From: Aureimonas sp. SK2 | Lineage (GTDB): Bacteria > Pseudomonadota > Alphaproteobacteria > Rhizobiales > Rhizobiaceae | Length of the DNA: 64,000 nt | Assembly: GCF_029813115.1 (NCBI RefSeq) | Contig: NZ_JAPZDS010000002.1 | Span: forward strand, 372,001-436,000 | Direction: 5' to 3' | In this document: positions 35,989 to 44,243 of the stretch, piece after piece | Position numbering within the stretch: the first letter of the stretch is position 1 | How the letters are laid out: each line of letters begins with the position of its first letter | The notes under the pieces: generated by a model | Told to the model about the DNA's origin: nothing | Database searches by the model: none | The model's input: the letters and a program-made list of their open reading frames with translations, nothing else | Program-made: the position numbers and the translations under genes

Positions 35989-37314
35989 TCAGCGCCCGTC
36001 GCGGATGCGCGAGAAATAGTCGTCGCCGCCGACCTGGCCCCCCTTCAGCGCGATCTCGAGCCCGTCGAAGGCCGGATCGTCGCTGTGGGCCAGCGCCAGG
36101 GGCGAGCCCGGCGTGTCGGCGAGTGGCAGGCGGGTGGTGAGCGCGTGGATGCCGAGCTGGCGCAGCGCGTGGCTTGACGTGTCGCCGCCCGCGATCACCG
36201 CGCGGCCGAGGCCGAGGCGTCGCACCAGGCCCGCCTGGAGCCGGCCGAGCCCGCGCCCGATGGCGTGGCGCGCGCCCTCCGTTTCGGCAAATTCCGCCCC
36301 GATGTCGCTTTCCGGCCCCATGGCGGTGTGGACGATCACCGAGCGACCGGCTCGGAGCGCGGTTTCGGCCCGCGCCTCGACGGCCTCGACCGCCGCCGTG
36401 TCGCCGGCCACGATGGCGCGTGGGTCGAAGGCGATCGGCTCGAAGCCGTTCTCGCCGGCATGCCGGATCTGGCGCTCTGTCGTGGGCGAGCAGCTTCCCG
36501 AGACGACCGAGATGCGCTCCGCCGGCGGGAGCGGCGCGAAGGCGGCGGGGGCGCCGATGCGGCCGGTCTTCGCCCAATGCGCCGTCAGCGCGTATTCGAC
36601 CCCGGAGGAGCCGACGGCGAAGCGGCAGCCCGCCTGCGCCAACCGTTCGAGCTGGCGCCCCACCGCGCCTTGCGTTTCCGTGTTCAGGACATCGAGAAGC
36701 ACGAGGCCGGGATCGGTGGCGAGGATCGCGTCGAGCCGGGCGTCGGCGTCCGGCACCGTTAGGGCGAGGTGGTCGAAGAGGGCGACGGAAAGAGTCGTCT
36801 GTTCGGCGAGATGCAGGGCGAGGTCGGCCTCGCGCATCGGTGTCACCGGATGGCGGCTCATGACGGGATGGCGGTCGATGCGGTAGGTCTCGCCCCGGTA
36901 ACCCGCGAAGAGGTGGCCGAAGGCGGTCCAGCGCTTGAGCGGGGGCGCGCCGACGACGAGCGGCACGGGGCGATCGCCGAACAGGGCGCGCCCGATCTCG
37001 GCGGCGCGCCCGATCGAGCCGATGGCCGGGCTCGAATCGAAGGTCGAGCAGACCTTGTAGTGGGTGAGGTCGGCGCCCAGCGACTTCAGCCACGCGAAGG
37101 CGGCCGGCAGGTTCTCGTCCATCCAGGCCGGCGTCTCGCTGCGGCTGGTGCCGGCAAGGCCGATCGCCCGGGCGTCCGGAAACTTCGCCCGCTGCGCCTG
37201 CGTCGGCACTTCGGTGAAGAGCACCGTCTCGATGCCGCTGGAGGCCAGCGACTCCATCACGTCCGTCGAGCCGGTCAGGTCGTCGCCGTAGAAGGCGAGG
37301 AGAGGCGCGGTCAT
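35989..37314 (-). CDS. oiaK: 3-oxo-isoapionate kinase, four-carbon acid sugar kinase family
   Basis: A 441-residue DUF1537/four-carbon-acid sugar kinase. The N-terminal domain opens LLAFYGDDLTGSTDVMESLASSG and has YKVCSTFDSSPAIGSIG; the C-terminal nucleotide-binding domain shows VIVHTAMGPESD, AVIAGGDTSSHALRQLG and ALKGGQVGGDDYF. In known D-apiose pathways this family phosphorylates 3-oxo-isoapionate, and the kinase gene lies beside a RuBisCO-like decarboxylase gene, as here (3 bp between the oiaX stop and this ATG). The specific substrate is inferred from this neighbourhood; the family is certain. Confidence 0.82.
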   Translation of the reverse strand: MTAPLLAFYGDDLTGSTDVMESLASSGIETVLFTEVPTQAQRAKFPDARAIGLAGTSRSETPAWMDENLPAAFAWLKSLGADLTHYKVCSTFDSSPAIGSIGRAAEIGRALFGDRPVPLVVGAPPLKRWTAFGHLFAGYRGETYRIDRHPVMSRHPVTPMREADLALHLAEQTTLSVALFDHLALTVPDADARLDAILATDPGLVLLDVLNTETQGAVGRQLERLAQAGCRFAVGSSGVEYALTAHWAKTGRIGAPAAFAPLPPAERISVVSGSCSPTTERQIRHAGENGFEPIAFDPRAIVAGDTAAVEAVEARAETALRAGRSVIVHTAMGPESDIGAEFAETEGARHAIGRGLGRLQAGLVRRLGLGRAVIAGGDTSSHALRQLGIHALTTRLPLADTPGSPLALAHSDDPAFDGLEIALKGGQVGGDDYFSRIRDGR

Positions 37315-37317
37315 GGC

Positions 37318-38595
37318 TCAGGCTCCCTTGGCGTCCGGCCCGCCGAAGGCGCGGAGCGAGGCGGCGAGTTCGGGGCGGTCGGCGGCGAAGGTCGCAAGGT
37401 CGATGCCGGCCACGGCGGCCTCCCACGCCTGCCGGACCGCGCGCACGCCCGCCGCCGGGCCCATCGGATGGCTGACGACGCCGCCGCCGCAGAGGTACAG
37501 GAGGTCGGTCGAGCGCGCCGCGGCATAGGTCTCGGGCGCCTGCCCGCCCCATTGGCCCGAACACACGACGGGGAGCGGCCGGTCGTCCTCGCGAAACAGC
37601 GGGCGGCGCAGCGCCGCGTAGGAGCGGCGGAAGGACTCGTCCGGCTCCCAGTACTTCGCCCCGATGCCGTTGATCTGGAACTGGTCGACGCCGAGGAGGC
37701 GCCAGACTGTCTCGTAGACCGAAAAGTCGAGCCCGAGCGAGGGGTGGCGCGTGAGGATGTCCCAGCCGTTGCGATGGGCATGGAGCACCAGCCCCGAGCG
37801 CTTGCGCAGAAAGGCCATGGCGCCCATGCCGATCGAGTTGATGTTGACGACGGCCGCATTGCCGCCGGCGGCCAGCACCGTGTCGTGGTTTCGCATCATC
37901 TCGTCGGGGTCGGTGGCGGAGATGCCGAAGGCGACCATCACCTTCTTGCCCGTGCGCTGCTCGTGGTCGAGCACGACCGGCATGATCGCCTTCACACGCT
38001 CGTCGAGCGGCGAATAGGCCGGGCTCATCAGCTTCTCGTCGTCCTTGATGAAGTCGACGCCGGCCTCCACCAGCTCGCGCACCATGGCCGCGCTTTCGGG
38101 CGGGCGCAGGCCCAGCGCCGGCTTGACGATGGTGCCGATGATCGGGCGCCCCGAGACGCCGGTGAGCCGCTTGGACCCCTCGATGCCGAACTGCGGCCCG
38201 GGCCAGGCGCGGCCGAAGGCCTCCGGCAGCTTCAGGCCGGTGATCCGGATGCCGCTGAAGCCCTTGATGGAAAAGGTGCCGGCGATGGCGATGGTCATCA
38301 GGGCGGCGAGGTCGGTGCCGATCGCCTCCATGGGAAAGGCGATGTCGGCTTCGCCGCACTGGAAGACGCGGGGCTCTGCGAGGTCGTCATGACTGCGCCC
38401 GAAGGCGGGTTCGGAAGCGGGCTCCAGGTGCCGCACGGCCAGGACCCGCGCGGCGACGCGCGCCTTCAGCTCCGGCGTCTCGCCCGGCAGCGGAACGAAG
38501 GTGCCCGTGGACTGGTCGCTCGCGATCTTTGCGGCCAGCTTCTCGACGCTGCCCGGCGTCTCGATCCGGTAGGTCAGGACGATGTCGTCGCTCAT
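37318..38595 (-). CDS. oiaX: RuBisCO-like protein, probable 3-oxo-isoapionate-4-phosphate decarboxylase
   Basis: A 425-residue RuBisCO large-subunit-like protein. It keeps the carbamylated-lysine motif as GVDFIKDDE (Lys184, Asp186, Glu187) and Lys158 in GTIVKPALGL, but the second lysine expected in that loop is Ala160, so it cannot be a CO2-fixing RuBisCO. HAHRNGWDILTRHPSLGLDF is typical of RuBisCO-like proteins. Beside a four-carbon-acid kinase, ApnO, ApsD and ApnL homologues, the best call is OiaX of D-apiose catabolism, which decarboxylates 3-oxo-isoapionate 4-phosphate. It leads the oiaX-oiaK operon, divergent from a GntR gene. Confidence 0.85.
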   Translation of the reverse strand: MSDDIVLTYRIETPGSVEKLAAKIASDQSTGTFVPLPGETPELKARVAARVLAVRHLEPASEPAFGRSHDDLAEPRVFQCGEADIAFPMEAIGTDLAALMTIAIAGTFSIKGFSGIRITGLKLPEAFGRAWPGPQFGIEGSKRLTGVSGRPIIGTIVKPALGLRPPESAAMVRELVEAGVDFIKDDEKLMSPAYSPLDERVKAIMPVVLDHEQRTGKKVMVAFGISATDPDEMMRNHDTVLAAGGNAAVVNINSIGMGAMAFLRKRSGLVLHAHRNGWDILTRHPSLGLDFSVYETVWRLLGVDQFQINGIGAKYWEPDESFRRSYAALRRPLFREDDRPLPVVCSGQWGGQAPETYAAARSTDLLYLCGGGVVSHPMGPAAGVRAVRQAWEAAVAGIDLATFAADRPELAASLRAFGGPDAKGA

Positions 38596-38641
38596 GGGCG
38601 AGGCCTGTGGGAAGGGGAGGGGAAGCGCGGGGGCGGCGCAT

Positions 38642-38662
38642 CTGGTATGGTCGCGATACCAG
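38642..38662. promoter_or_regulatory. Palindromic operator between oiaX and the GntR gene
   Basis: CTGGTAT and ATACCAG form a perfect 7-bp dyad with a 7-bp spacer, 47 bp upstream of oiaX and 54 bp upstream of the divergent regulator gene. The TGGTAT...ATACCA form is like operators of FCD-type GntR regulators. The 8-mer CTGGTATG recurs in the dyad upstream of apnO (43263-43287), as expected for a shared regulator. Confidence 0.6.
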
Positions 38663-38715
38663 CGCAGAGGCCGCCGCATTCGGCGGCGCAAGGATCGGGA
38701 GCGGAAGCGTCAGGC

Positions 38716-39429
38716 ATGGTGAAGCCGTTCGAACCGATCGTCCGCCGCAAGCTGTCCGCGGAAGTCTACGAGCGTCTGAAGGCGATGATCACGTCGGGCG
38801 AGCTGAAGCCCGGCGACCAGATGCCCTCCGAGCGCGAGCTGATGGAGCGTTTCGGCGTCGGCCGGCCGGCGATCCGCGAGGCGATGCAGACGCTGAACGG
38901 CATGGGGCTCGTCGCCATCTCGCACGGGGAGCGTGCCAAGGTCCTCAGCCTCACGCCGCGCTCGCTGTTCGGGCAGGTGGACCGGGCGGCCGAGATCATG
39001 CTGACCACATCGCCCGCCGCGCTCGGCCACCTGAAGGAGGCGCGCATCTTCTTCGAGCGGGGCATCGTGCGCCAGGCCGCCGAGCGCGCCGATCCGCCCG
39101 ATGTCGAGGCGCTCGCCGCGCTCTTGGCCGAGCAGCGCGACGCGCTCGGCACGCCGGAACTCTTCGTGCGCACGGACATGCGCTTCCACGCGCGGATCGC
39201 CGCCATTCCCGGCAACCCGATCTTCGAGGCGGTGGCCGAATCCATGCTCGGATGGCTGCGCCAGTACCACAACGAGCTCCTGATCTGGAGCGGCCGGGAG
39301 AACGTCACCCTCCTGGAGCACGAGGAGATCCTCCAGGCCATCGCCGCCGGCGATCCCGATGCCGCCGAGGCGGCGATGGTGCGCCATCTCGAGCGCTCGC
39401 GCGAACAGTTCCGCCATCAGAGCGCCTGA
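38716..39429 (+). CDS. GntR/FadR (FCD) transcriptional regulator of the apiose genes
   Basis: A 237-residue regulator with an N-terminal GntR winged helix (about 10-75; KLSAEVYERLKAMITSGELKPGDQMPSERELMERFGVGRPAIREAMQTL) and a C-terminal FCD ligand-binding domain (DMRFHARIAAIPGNPIFEAV, and HEEILQAIAAGDPDAAEAAM). FCD members sense sugar acids or organic acids, here perhaps an apionate intermediate. It is divergent from oiaX and its 3' end overlaps apnL by 13 bp in convergent orientation, placing it in the middle of the two apiose operons. Confidence 0.9.
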   Translation: MVKPFEPIVRRKLSAEVYERLKAMITSGELKPGDQMPSERELMERFGVGRPAIREAMQTLNGMGLVAISHGERAKVLSLTPRSLFGQVDRAAEIMLTTSPAALGHLKEARIFFERGIVRQAAERADPPDVEALAALLAEQRDALGTPELFVRTDMRFHARIAAIPGNPIFEAVAESMLGWLRQYHNELLIWSGRENVTLLEHEEILQAIAAGDPDAAEAAMVRHLERSREQFRHQSA

Positions 39430-41342
39430 GCGAGGACGAGCCGGGCGACCGCATAGGGCGGCAGGCGCAAGGGCTCCTCGACGGGCCGCTCCGGCGGCAT
39501 CGCGCCGCCGGCCGCCGCGTCGAAGGCGGCTTCATCGAGCAGCGAGAGGGTGGCGCCGGGGGCGATCCCCTCCAGCACAGCGTCCTGCGTTTCCGGCGTG
39601 AGGTTGGCGAGCCAGACCTCACGCCGGCCGTCGGCGCGGCGGGCGGCGAAGCCGTCCACCGTCCCGCGCCGGCCGGAGCGAAGCTCCAGCCGCTCGGCGC
39701 CACCGACCGCGGCGAGCCCCCGCGCCACGTGATAGGCCGGCGCGACCCCGCCCCCGTCGAGAAAAAGCCCGTGCGGGCCGGCAAGGCTCGCACCCGCCCA
39801 GGCCTCGACGGCGGAGCCCGCGAGGCGCGCGGCGTAGCCGACCAGGAAAGCCGCGCCGAACTGGCCTCTCGCGCGCGGGTCGTCGTGCGCCATCGGAACG
39901 CGCCGCCCGTCCGGGTTCGGCATGGTGCGCGAGCCGTAGGGGTTCTGCCGCATGCCGATCGTCGTCGGTCCGAGACGGTAGGGCTTGGCGTCGACGAAGC
40001 CTTCGGTCGAGCGCGTGATGAAGGGGATCGCCTCCAGCGTCTGCATCACCGAAAGATCGTCGGCGGCGTGGACGATCGGGTTGGTCGCATGGGTGACGAA
40101 GTCGAGGCCTTCGAGCGGCACGCGCTTGCGGTTCAACTCGGTGAAATAGCTGACCATGCCGCCGCCGAGCGTGACGCCCGGAAAGGCGGCGCGGGCGGCG
40201 CGGTAGACCGCGTCCAGCGGCGGGCAGGCCGGCCAGGCGCTGCCGGGCGGCGTCGACCGGCGATCGGCATCGGGGCTGACGACGAGCGCCTGTGGACGGA
40301 GGCCCGACGCTTCGACCATCCGGGCAACGTCGGCGAGTTCCGCCTGCGGGTCGTCCCGGCCGGGCAGGACGAGTTCAAGCACGCGCTCGGCCTGCGGCGC
40401 CAGGGCGGCGATGCGGGCGAAGGCTTCCAGCGCGCCCGAGCCGTGGCCGGCGAGCGGGTCGAGATGGAAGAGCAGAAAGGCGGGCGCGAGATCGGCCAGC
40501 CGCTCGGGCCGGTCGAGCACCGCCTCCGCCTCCTCGGGTGCGACGGCGGGGCCGAAGCGCGGCATGGGGCGAGGAAGAGGGGCCCCGAGCCGGAGCCGGA
40601 CCGGGCCGGCTTCGTCCCGGGACTCGGCGCCGGCAAAACCTTCGGCTCCTTCGATGCGCAGCGTCACCGACTGACGGTCGGCGACCCCCGCCTCCATCCG
40701 GTAGGGCCAGGGCTTGGCCAGCGGGCGCACGTAGGTCTTGTAGGACGCGTCCGACCAGGCGCGCTGGTCTTCCATCTCGAAGGCATCGCCCTCCATCCGG
40801 CAGGTGGCGGAAAGGCCGAGTGCGGGATCGTGCGTCAGCGCGCGAATGTCCTGGAAGGGCTGCCAGGGCTCGATCCGATCGGGAAACCGCGCCTCCTCCA
40901 CCCGTCCGTCGGTGTGCTCCACGCGGAGCGGTGTGCCGGCGACGCCCTCGATCGGATGCAGCACACAGAAGCCGCAGCGGTTGGTCTCGAAGGGCCGGTC
41001 GGGCCGGGCCTCGACCGCAAAGGACAGGCGTCCGTCGGCCTCGCCCTCGATCGTGGCCTCGTAGGCGAGGCGCGCGCCGTCCGGCGCCTCGACCTCGGCC
41101 CGGTAGCGGACCCGGAAGCGGTTCCCGCCTTCCTCGACATGGAGGTCGCGGATCGGCGGATCGTAGGTGCCCCAGTCGCGGTCGCGCACGACATAGGAGA
41201 CGGCGCGCAGCACCTCGACGCCGGCAAACGCGATCCCGCGCAGGTTGCCGGAGACGAGATCGGCCGTGAGCCGCCCCGCCCGGAGACGCCGCGCGGGGGC
41301 GACCTCCTCGCGCGTGCCGAAGAGCTTCAGCGCGTCCGCCAT
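39417..41342 (-). CDS. apnL: Probable D-apionate lactonase ApnL
   Basis: A 641-residue protein without a recognisable signal peptide. I can see no classic domain motif; the N-terminal third has a beta-rich pattern with RALTHDPALGLSATCRMEGD, and the central part looks like a TIM-barrel (GVTLGGGMVSYFTELNRKRVP, DFVTHATNPIVHAADDLSVMQTLEAI). It lies between apsD (1 bp gap) and the GntR gene in a cluster with the full set of D-apiose genes, where a long protein of this kind is the D-apionolactonase. The assignment therefore rests on context and overall size rather than on catalytic residues I can point to. Confidence 0.7.
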   Translation of the reverse strand: MADALKLFGTREEVAPARRLRAGRLTADLVSGNLRGIAFAGVEVLRAVSYVVRDRDWGTYDPPIRDLHVEEGGNRFRVRYRAEVEAPDGARLAYEATIEGEADGRLSFAVEARPDRPFETNRCGFCVLHPIEGVAGTPLRVEHTDGRVEEARFPDRIEPWQPFQDIRALTHDPALGLSATCRMEGDAFEMEDQRAWSDASYKTYVRPLAKPWPYRMEAGVADRQSVTLRIEGAEGFAGAESRDEAGPVRLRLGAPLPRPMPRFGPAVAPEEAEAVLDRPERLADLAPAFLLFHLDPLAGHGSGALEAFARIAALAPQAERVLELVLPGRDDPQAELADVARMVEASGLRPQALVVSPDADRRSTPPGSAWPACPPLDAVYRAARAAFPGVTLGGGMVSYFTELNRKRVPLEGLDFVTHATNPIVHAADDLSVMQTLEAIPFITRSTEGFVDAKPYRLGPTTIGMRQNPYGSRTMPNPDGRRVPMAHDDPRARGQFGAAFLVGYAARLAGSAVEAWAGASLAGPHGLFLDGGGVAPAYHVARGLAAVGGAERLELRSGRRGTVDGFAARRADGRREVWLANLTPETQDAVLEGIAPGATLSLLDEAAFDAAAGGAMPPERPVEEPLRLPPYAVARLVLAQAL

Positions 41343-41343
41343 G

Positions 41344-42372
41344 TCAGACCTCCGACGGGTCGAGCGTCGCGCCGGTCGCGGCGCTGCGATAGGCGGCCTC
41401 GACCAAGGCGAAGGTCTTCAGGTTGTCGCGACCGGACGTCGCGGGCTCCGTGCCGGCGCTCAAGGACTCGACCCAGTGCCGCTGGATCAGCGCGACGCTC
41501 TCCTGGATGTTGTGCCAGGGGCGGGAGGCCCAGGAGAGGAGCGGCGGCGAGACGTCCTCGTGCCGCGTGCCGTTCGGGCCGGTCACGGTCAGGCGATAGC
41601 CTTCGTCCAGCCGGATCGTGCCGTCCGCCCCGTCGATCTCGACCAGCGTCTGCGGGAAGCGCTCGGTCTCCAGCTTCGTGGCGTAGGAACAGTCCACCAC
41701 GGAGGAGAAGCCCGCCTCGTGATCGAGGAGCATGGTCGCGACGTCCTCGCCGCGGATCGCCAAGTTCACGCGTTTCGTGCGCGCGGTGATGCGCGCGACG
41801 TCGCCGAACAGGAAGCGGGCGATATCGAGGGCGTGGATGCCGAGGTCCTCGATGATGAAGCGCTCGCCCTCTGCCAGATAGGGCTGGCCGGCATAGACGT
41901 CGTAGGCGGAGCGGAACGAGACGCGGCCGAAGAAGGGCGCCCCGATCTCGCCGGAGTCCAAGACCCGCCGCACCGCCTGGATCGGCGACTGCCAGCGGAA
42001 GTTCTCGTGGATCATCAGCGGCACGCCGGCGCTCTCGCAGGCGACGACCATCGCCCGCGCGTCGTCCATGGTGGGCGCGAAGGGCTTCTGGCAGATCGCG
42101 GGGATCGTCAGCGACGCCGCGAGTTCCACCAGCGCGCGGTGGCTCGGCGCGGTGGTGGCGATGTCGACGAAGTCGGGCCGCACCTCGCGCAGCATCGCCT
42201 CCGCGTCGGTGAAGCGCCGGGCGACGCCGAAGCGCTCGCCCATCTCACGCAATCGCGTTTCGTCGCGGTCGCAGATCGCGACGATGGAGACGCCCGGGAT
42301 GTCGCCCCAGGCGTGCATCTGGTTGACGGCGAAGAAGCCGCAGCCGATCAGGGCGCCGCGTAGCTCGCTCAT
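41344..42372 (-). CDS. apsD: Gfo/Idh/MocA oxidoreductase, probable D-apiose dehydrogenase ApsD
   Basis: A 342-residue NAD(P)-dependent sugar dehydrogenase of the Gfo/Idh/MocA family. The Rossmann start is GALIGCGFFAVNQMHAW, the substrate-side lysine occurs in AICQKPFAPT (QKP in place of the common EKP), and the conserved histidine is in IIEDLGIHALDIARFLFG. D-apiose dehydrogenases that make apionolactone belong to this family. Its operon neighbours (apnO upstream by 13 bp, apnL downstream by 1 bp) match the order lactone formation, hydrolysis and oxidation. Substrate is inferred. Confidence 0.8.
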   Translation of the reverse strand: MSELRGALIGCGFFAVNQMHAWGDIPGVSIVAICDRDETRLREMGERFGVARRFTDAEAMLREVRPDFVDIATTAPSHRALVELAASLTIPAICQKPFAPTMDDARAMVVACESAGVPLMIHENFRWQSPIQAVRRVLDSGEIGAPFFGRVSFRSAYDVYAGQPYLAEGERFIIEDLGIHALDIARFLFGDVARITARTKRVNLAIRGEDVATMLLDHEAGFSSVVDCSYATKLETERFPQTLVEIDGADGTIRLDEGYRLTVTGPNGTRHEDVSPPLLSWASRPWHNIQESVALIQRHWVESLSAGTEPATSGRDNLKTFALVEAAYRSAATGATLDPSEV

Positions 42373-42385
42373 GGGACGATCCCGC

Positions 42386-43213
42386 TCAGGTGATGCGGCG
42401 GATGGAGGCCATCAGCTCGTCCGGCTCGAAGACCCGCTTCCAGTCGTCGCGCATCAGGGCCGGCTTGCCGAACTCGATCGCCTTGTTGCAGGCGTCGGAG
42501 AAGACGCCCGGCGTTTCCTCGAAGATCACGGCGCCCAGCACGTTCATGTGGCCGAGTAGGAAGTCGCGGGCGGCTTCCTTCGGCACGCCGCGCGCCACCA
42601 CCTCGTCCATCGCCTCGCGCATCACCACGAGAAGGCTCGCCGTCACGGTCTCGGACAGGCCGGGCTCCAAGAGCGCCATCTGCTCCACCGTAATGCGGTG
42701 CGAGCGCATCACCGGTGCCCAGATCACCTTGGCGATCTCCTCGCCCAGCGCATAGGCCTCGTCGGGGCCTTGCATCAGCGCGGAGACGATATGCTGCTTG
42801 GCCGCGACGCCGCCGAAGAAGTCGCGCTTGGCAGCCTCGTCGGTCTCGTCGTTGAAGATCGGCGGGTGACAGGGATGGGTGACGAAATAGGTGAGGTCGG
42901 CGCGCTCGGGCAGGTGGCCGGCGAAGGGCGCGGCGGCGTCGAGGATCACCACCATCGTGCCGGGCTTGAGCTTGGCCTCGATGCCGGACAGGACCTTTCC
43001 GATCAGCGTGTCGGGCACGGCGAGGACGACGACGTCGGCACCCGCGAGGGCGGCGTCCTCGTCGACGCAGGTGACGCCGAGATGCGCCTGCAGCCGCTCG
43101 CGGCCCGCCTCGGAGCGCTCGACATGGCGCACGTCGAAGCGCGACCCCTTGAGATTGCCGGCAAGGCGGGTGCCCATCTTTCCGCCGGCCCCGAACAGGG
43201 CGATCGAAGTCAT
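42386..43213 (-). CDS. apnO: Probable D-apionate oxidoisomerase ApnO
   Basis: A 275-residue dehydrogenase with an N-terminal Rossmann domain (IALFGAGGKMGTRLAGNLKGS) and a helical C-terminal domain like that of 6-phosphogluconate dehydrogenase relatives (TYFVTHPCHPPIFNDETDE, AKQHIVSALMQGPDEAYALGEE). Such a protein oxidises and rearranges D-apionate to 3-oxo-isoapionate in known apiose gene sets. It is first in the apnO-apsD-apnL operon; ATG 43213 follows an AGGATCC stretch and is preferred to ATG 43243. A palindrome (43263-43287) lies just upstream. Confidence 0.8.
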   Translation of the reverse strand: MTSIALFGAGGKMGTRLAGNLKGSRFDVRHVERSEAGRERLQAHLGVTCVDEDAALAGADVVVLAVPDTLIGKVLSGIEAKLKPGTMVVILDAAAPFAGHLPERADLTYFVTHPCHPPIFNDETDEAAKRDFFGGVAAKQHIVSALMQGPDEAYALGEEIAKVIWAPVMRSHRITVEQMALLEPGLSETVTASLLVVMREAMDEVVARGVPKEAARDFLLGHMNVLGAVIFEETPGVFSDACNKAIEFGKPALMRDDWKRVFEPDELMASIRRIT

Positions 43214-43262
43214 GGAGGATCCTTCAGTCTGGATTGCCTCCATGGGTTCGCACGGCGTGATG

Positions 43263-43287
43263 AACTCGTCAACTGGTATGACGAGTT
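43263..43287 (-). promoter_or_regulatory. Palindromic operator upstream of apnO
   Basis: AACTCGTCA and TGACGAGTT form a perfect 9-bp dyad around ACTGGTA. The site also contains CTGGTATG (43273-43280), the half-site found in the oiaX/gntR intergenic dyad. It lies 50 bp upstream of the apnO start, a position suited to repression. Probably a binding site of the cluster's GntR regulator. Confidence 0.5.
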
Positions 43288-43297
43288 TGAGAGGCGA

Positions 43298-43510
43298 TCA
43301 GGACTCTTCGAGCGTGAAGCCGATCTTCAGGCCGACCTGATAATGCGCTACGCGGCCGCCCTCGACATGGCCGCGGGTTTCCGTGACCTCGAACCAGCGG
43401 ATATTGCGCACGGTCCTGGCCGCGTCGGCGATGGCGTTCTCGATCGCCTGCTCGACCGATTCCGGCGAGGAGCCGACGATCTCGACGATCTTGTAGGTGT
43501 GCTCGGACAT
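43298..43510 (-). CDS. Dodecin family flavin-binding protein
   Basis: A 70-residue dodecin, which assembles into a hollow dodecamer that stores or buffers flavins. The sequence has the family order [44 protein letters not shown] (including the flavin-stacking tryptophan) and a final strand [17 protein letters not shown] 43510 gives the usual length. It stands on the minus strand between the apnO upstream region and an S24 regulator gene. Confidence 0.95.
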   Translation of the reverse strand: MSEHTYKIVEIVGSSPESVEQAIENAIADAARTVRNIRWFEVTETRGHVEGGRVAHYQVGLKIGFTLEES

Positions 43511-43598
43511 GGGCGCTCTCCCTGCTGGACGCCGGTCCGCCCGTGCGGCCGGCCCTTTCCGTTCTAGGGGCGCCATCCCTCGCGCAAAGGGTTGCCGC

Positions 43599-44243
43599 CT
43601 ACTGGCTGACCCAGAGTATGCGGGCGATCCACTCGATCTCGGCGAGCGGGAACTGGCGGTCAGGAAACTCCGGGTTGACGGAGGCGAGCTCGATCGTGCG
43701 CGCCGTCTGGCGCTGGAGGATCTTGACCATGACCTCGCCGCCCTTGGTGCGCACCACGACCCGGTCGCCCCGGCGCACCGGCGCGCCCGGCTTGACCACC
43801 ACGACGTCCCCGTCGCGATAGAGCGGCATCATGGACTGGCCGGAGACTTCGAGCGCATAGAGCGAATCGTCGGCGCCCGGCAGTTCCACCTCCTCCCAGC
43901 CCTGTCCGGCGGGAAAGCTGGCATCGTCGAAATAGCCGCCGCCGCCCGCCTCCGCAAAGCCGAGCAGCGGCACCGCGTTGCGCGGCGCGGGGAGGGGGCC
44001 GAGCGCGCGCAGGGCCGCGTCCGGCCCCGCGAAGAAGGCCTCCGAACTCGTGCCCGTCGCCTCCAGCACCTTGGCGATCGATTCCGTCGAGGGCCAGCGC
44101 GGCCGCCCGTCCGGGGCGGTGCGCTTGGACTTGTTGAAGGTGGTGGGATCCAGCCCCGCCTTGCGCGCCAGCCCCGAGGGCGACATCTTCAGCCGTGCGG
44201 CGAGGCCGTCGATCGCGGCCCAGATCCTGTCATGCGACAGCAT
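43599..44243 (-). CDS. S24 (LexA/CI-like) HTH repressor
   Basis: A 214-residue regulator with an N-terminal helix-turn-helix (about 10-70, [22 protein letters not shown]) and a C-terminal S24 peptidase-like domain. The catalytic serine is Ser137 in [10 protein letters not shown] and the lysine Lys174 in [10 protein letters not shown]. An Ala99-Gly100 pair in [12 protein letters not shown] is a possible self-cleavage site. Such proteins are chromosomal relatives of phage CI repressors and may respond to DNA damage; no phage genes are nearby. A palindrome over its probable -10 region suggests autoregulation. Confidence 0.88.
   Translation of the reverse strand: MLSHDRIWAAIDGLAARLKMSPSGLARKAGLDPTTFNKSKRTAPDGRPRWPSTESIAKVLEATGTSSEAFFAGPDAALRALGPLPAPRNAVPLLGFAEAGGGGYFDDASFPAGQGWEEVELPGADDSLYALEVSGQSMMPLYRDGDVVVVKPGAPVRRGDRVVVRTKGGEVMVKILQRQTARTIELASVNPEFPDRQFPLAEIEWIARILWVSQ

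Noticed and set aside
35933-38359. 808-codon minus-strand frame across the apiose genes
   Set aside because: It is a shifted-frame reading of oiaX and oiaK with Arg/Pro-rich low-complexity product.
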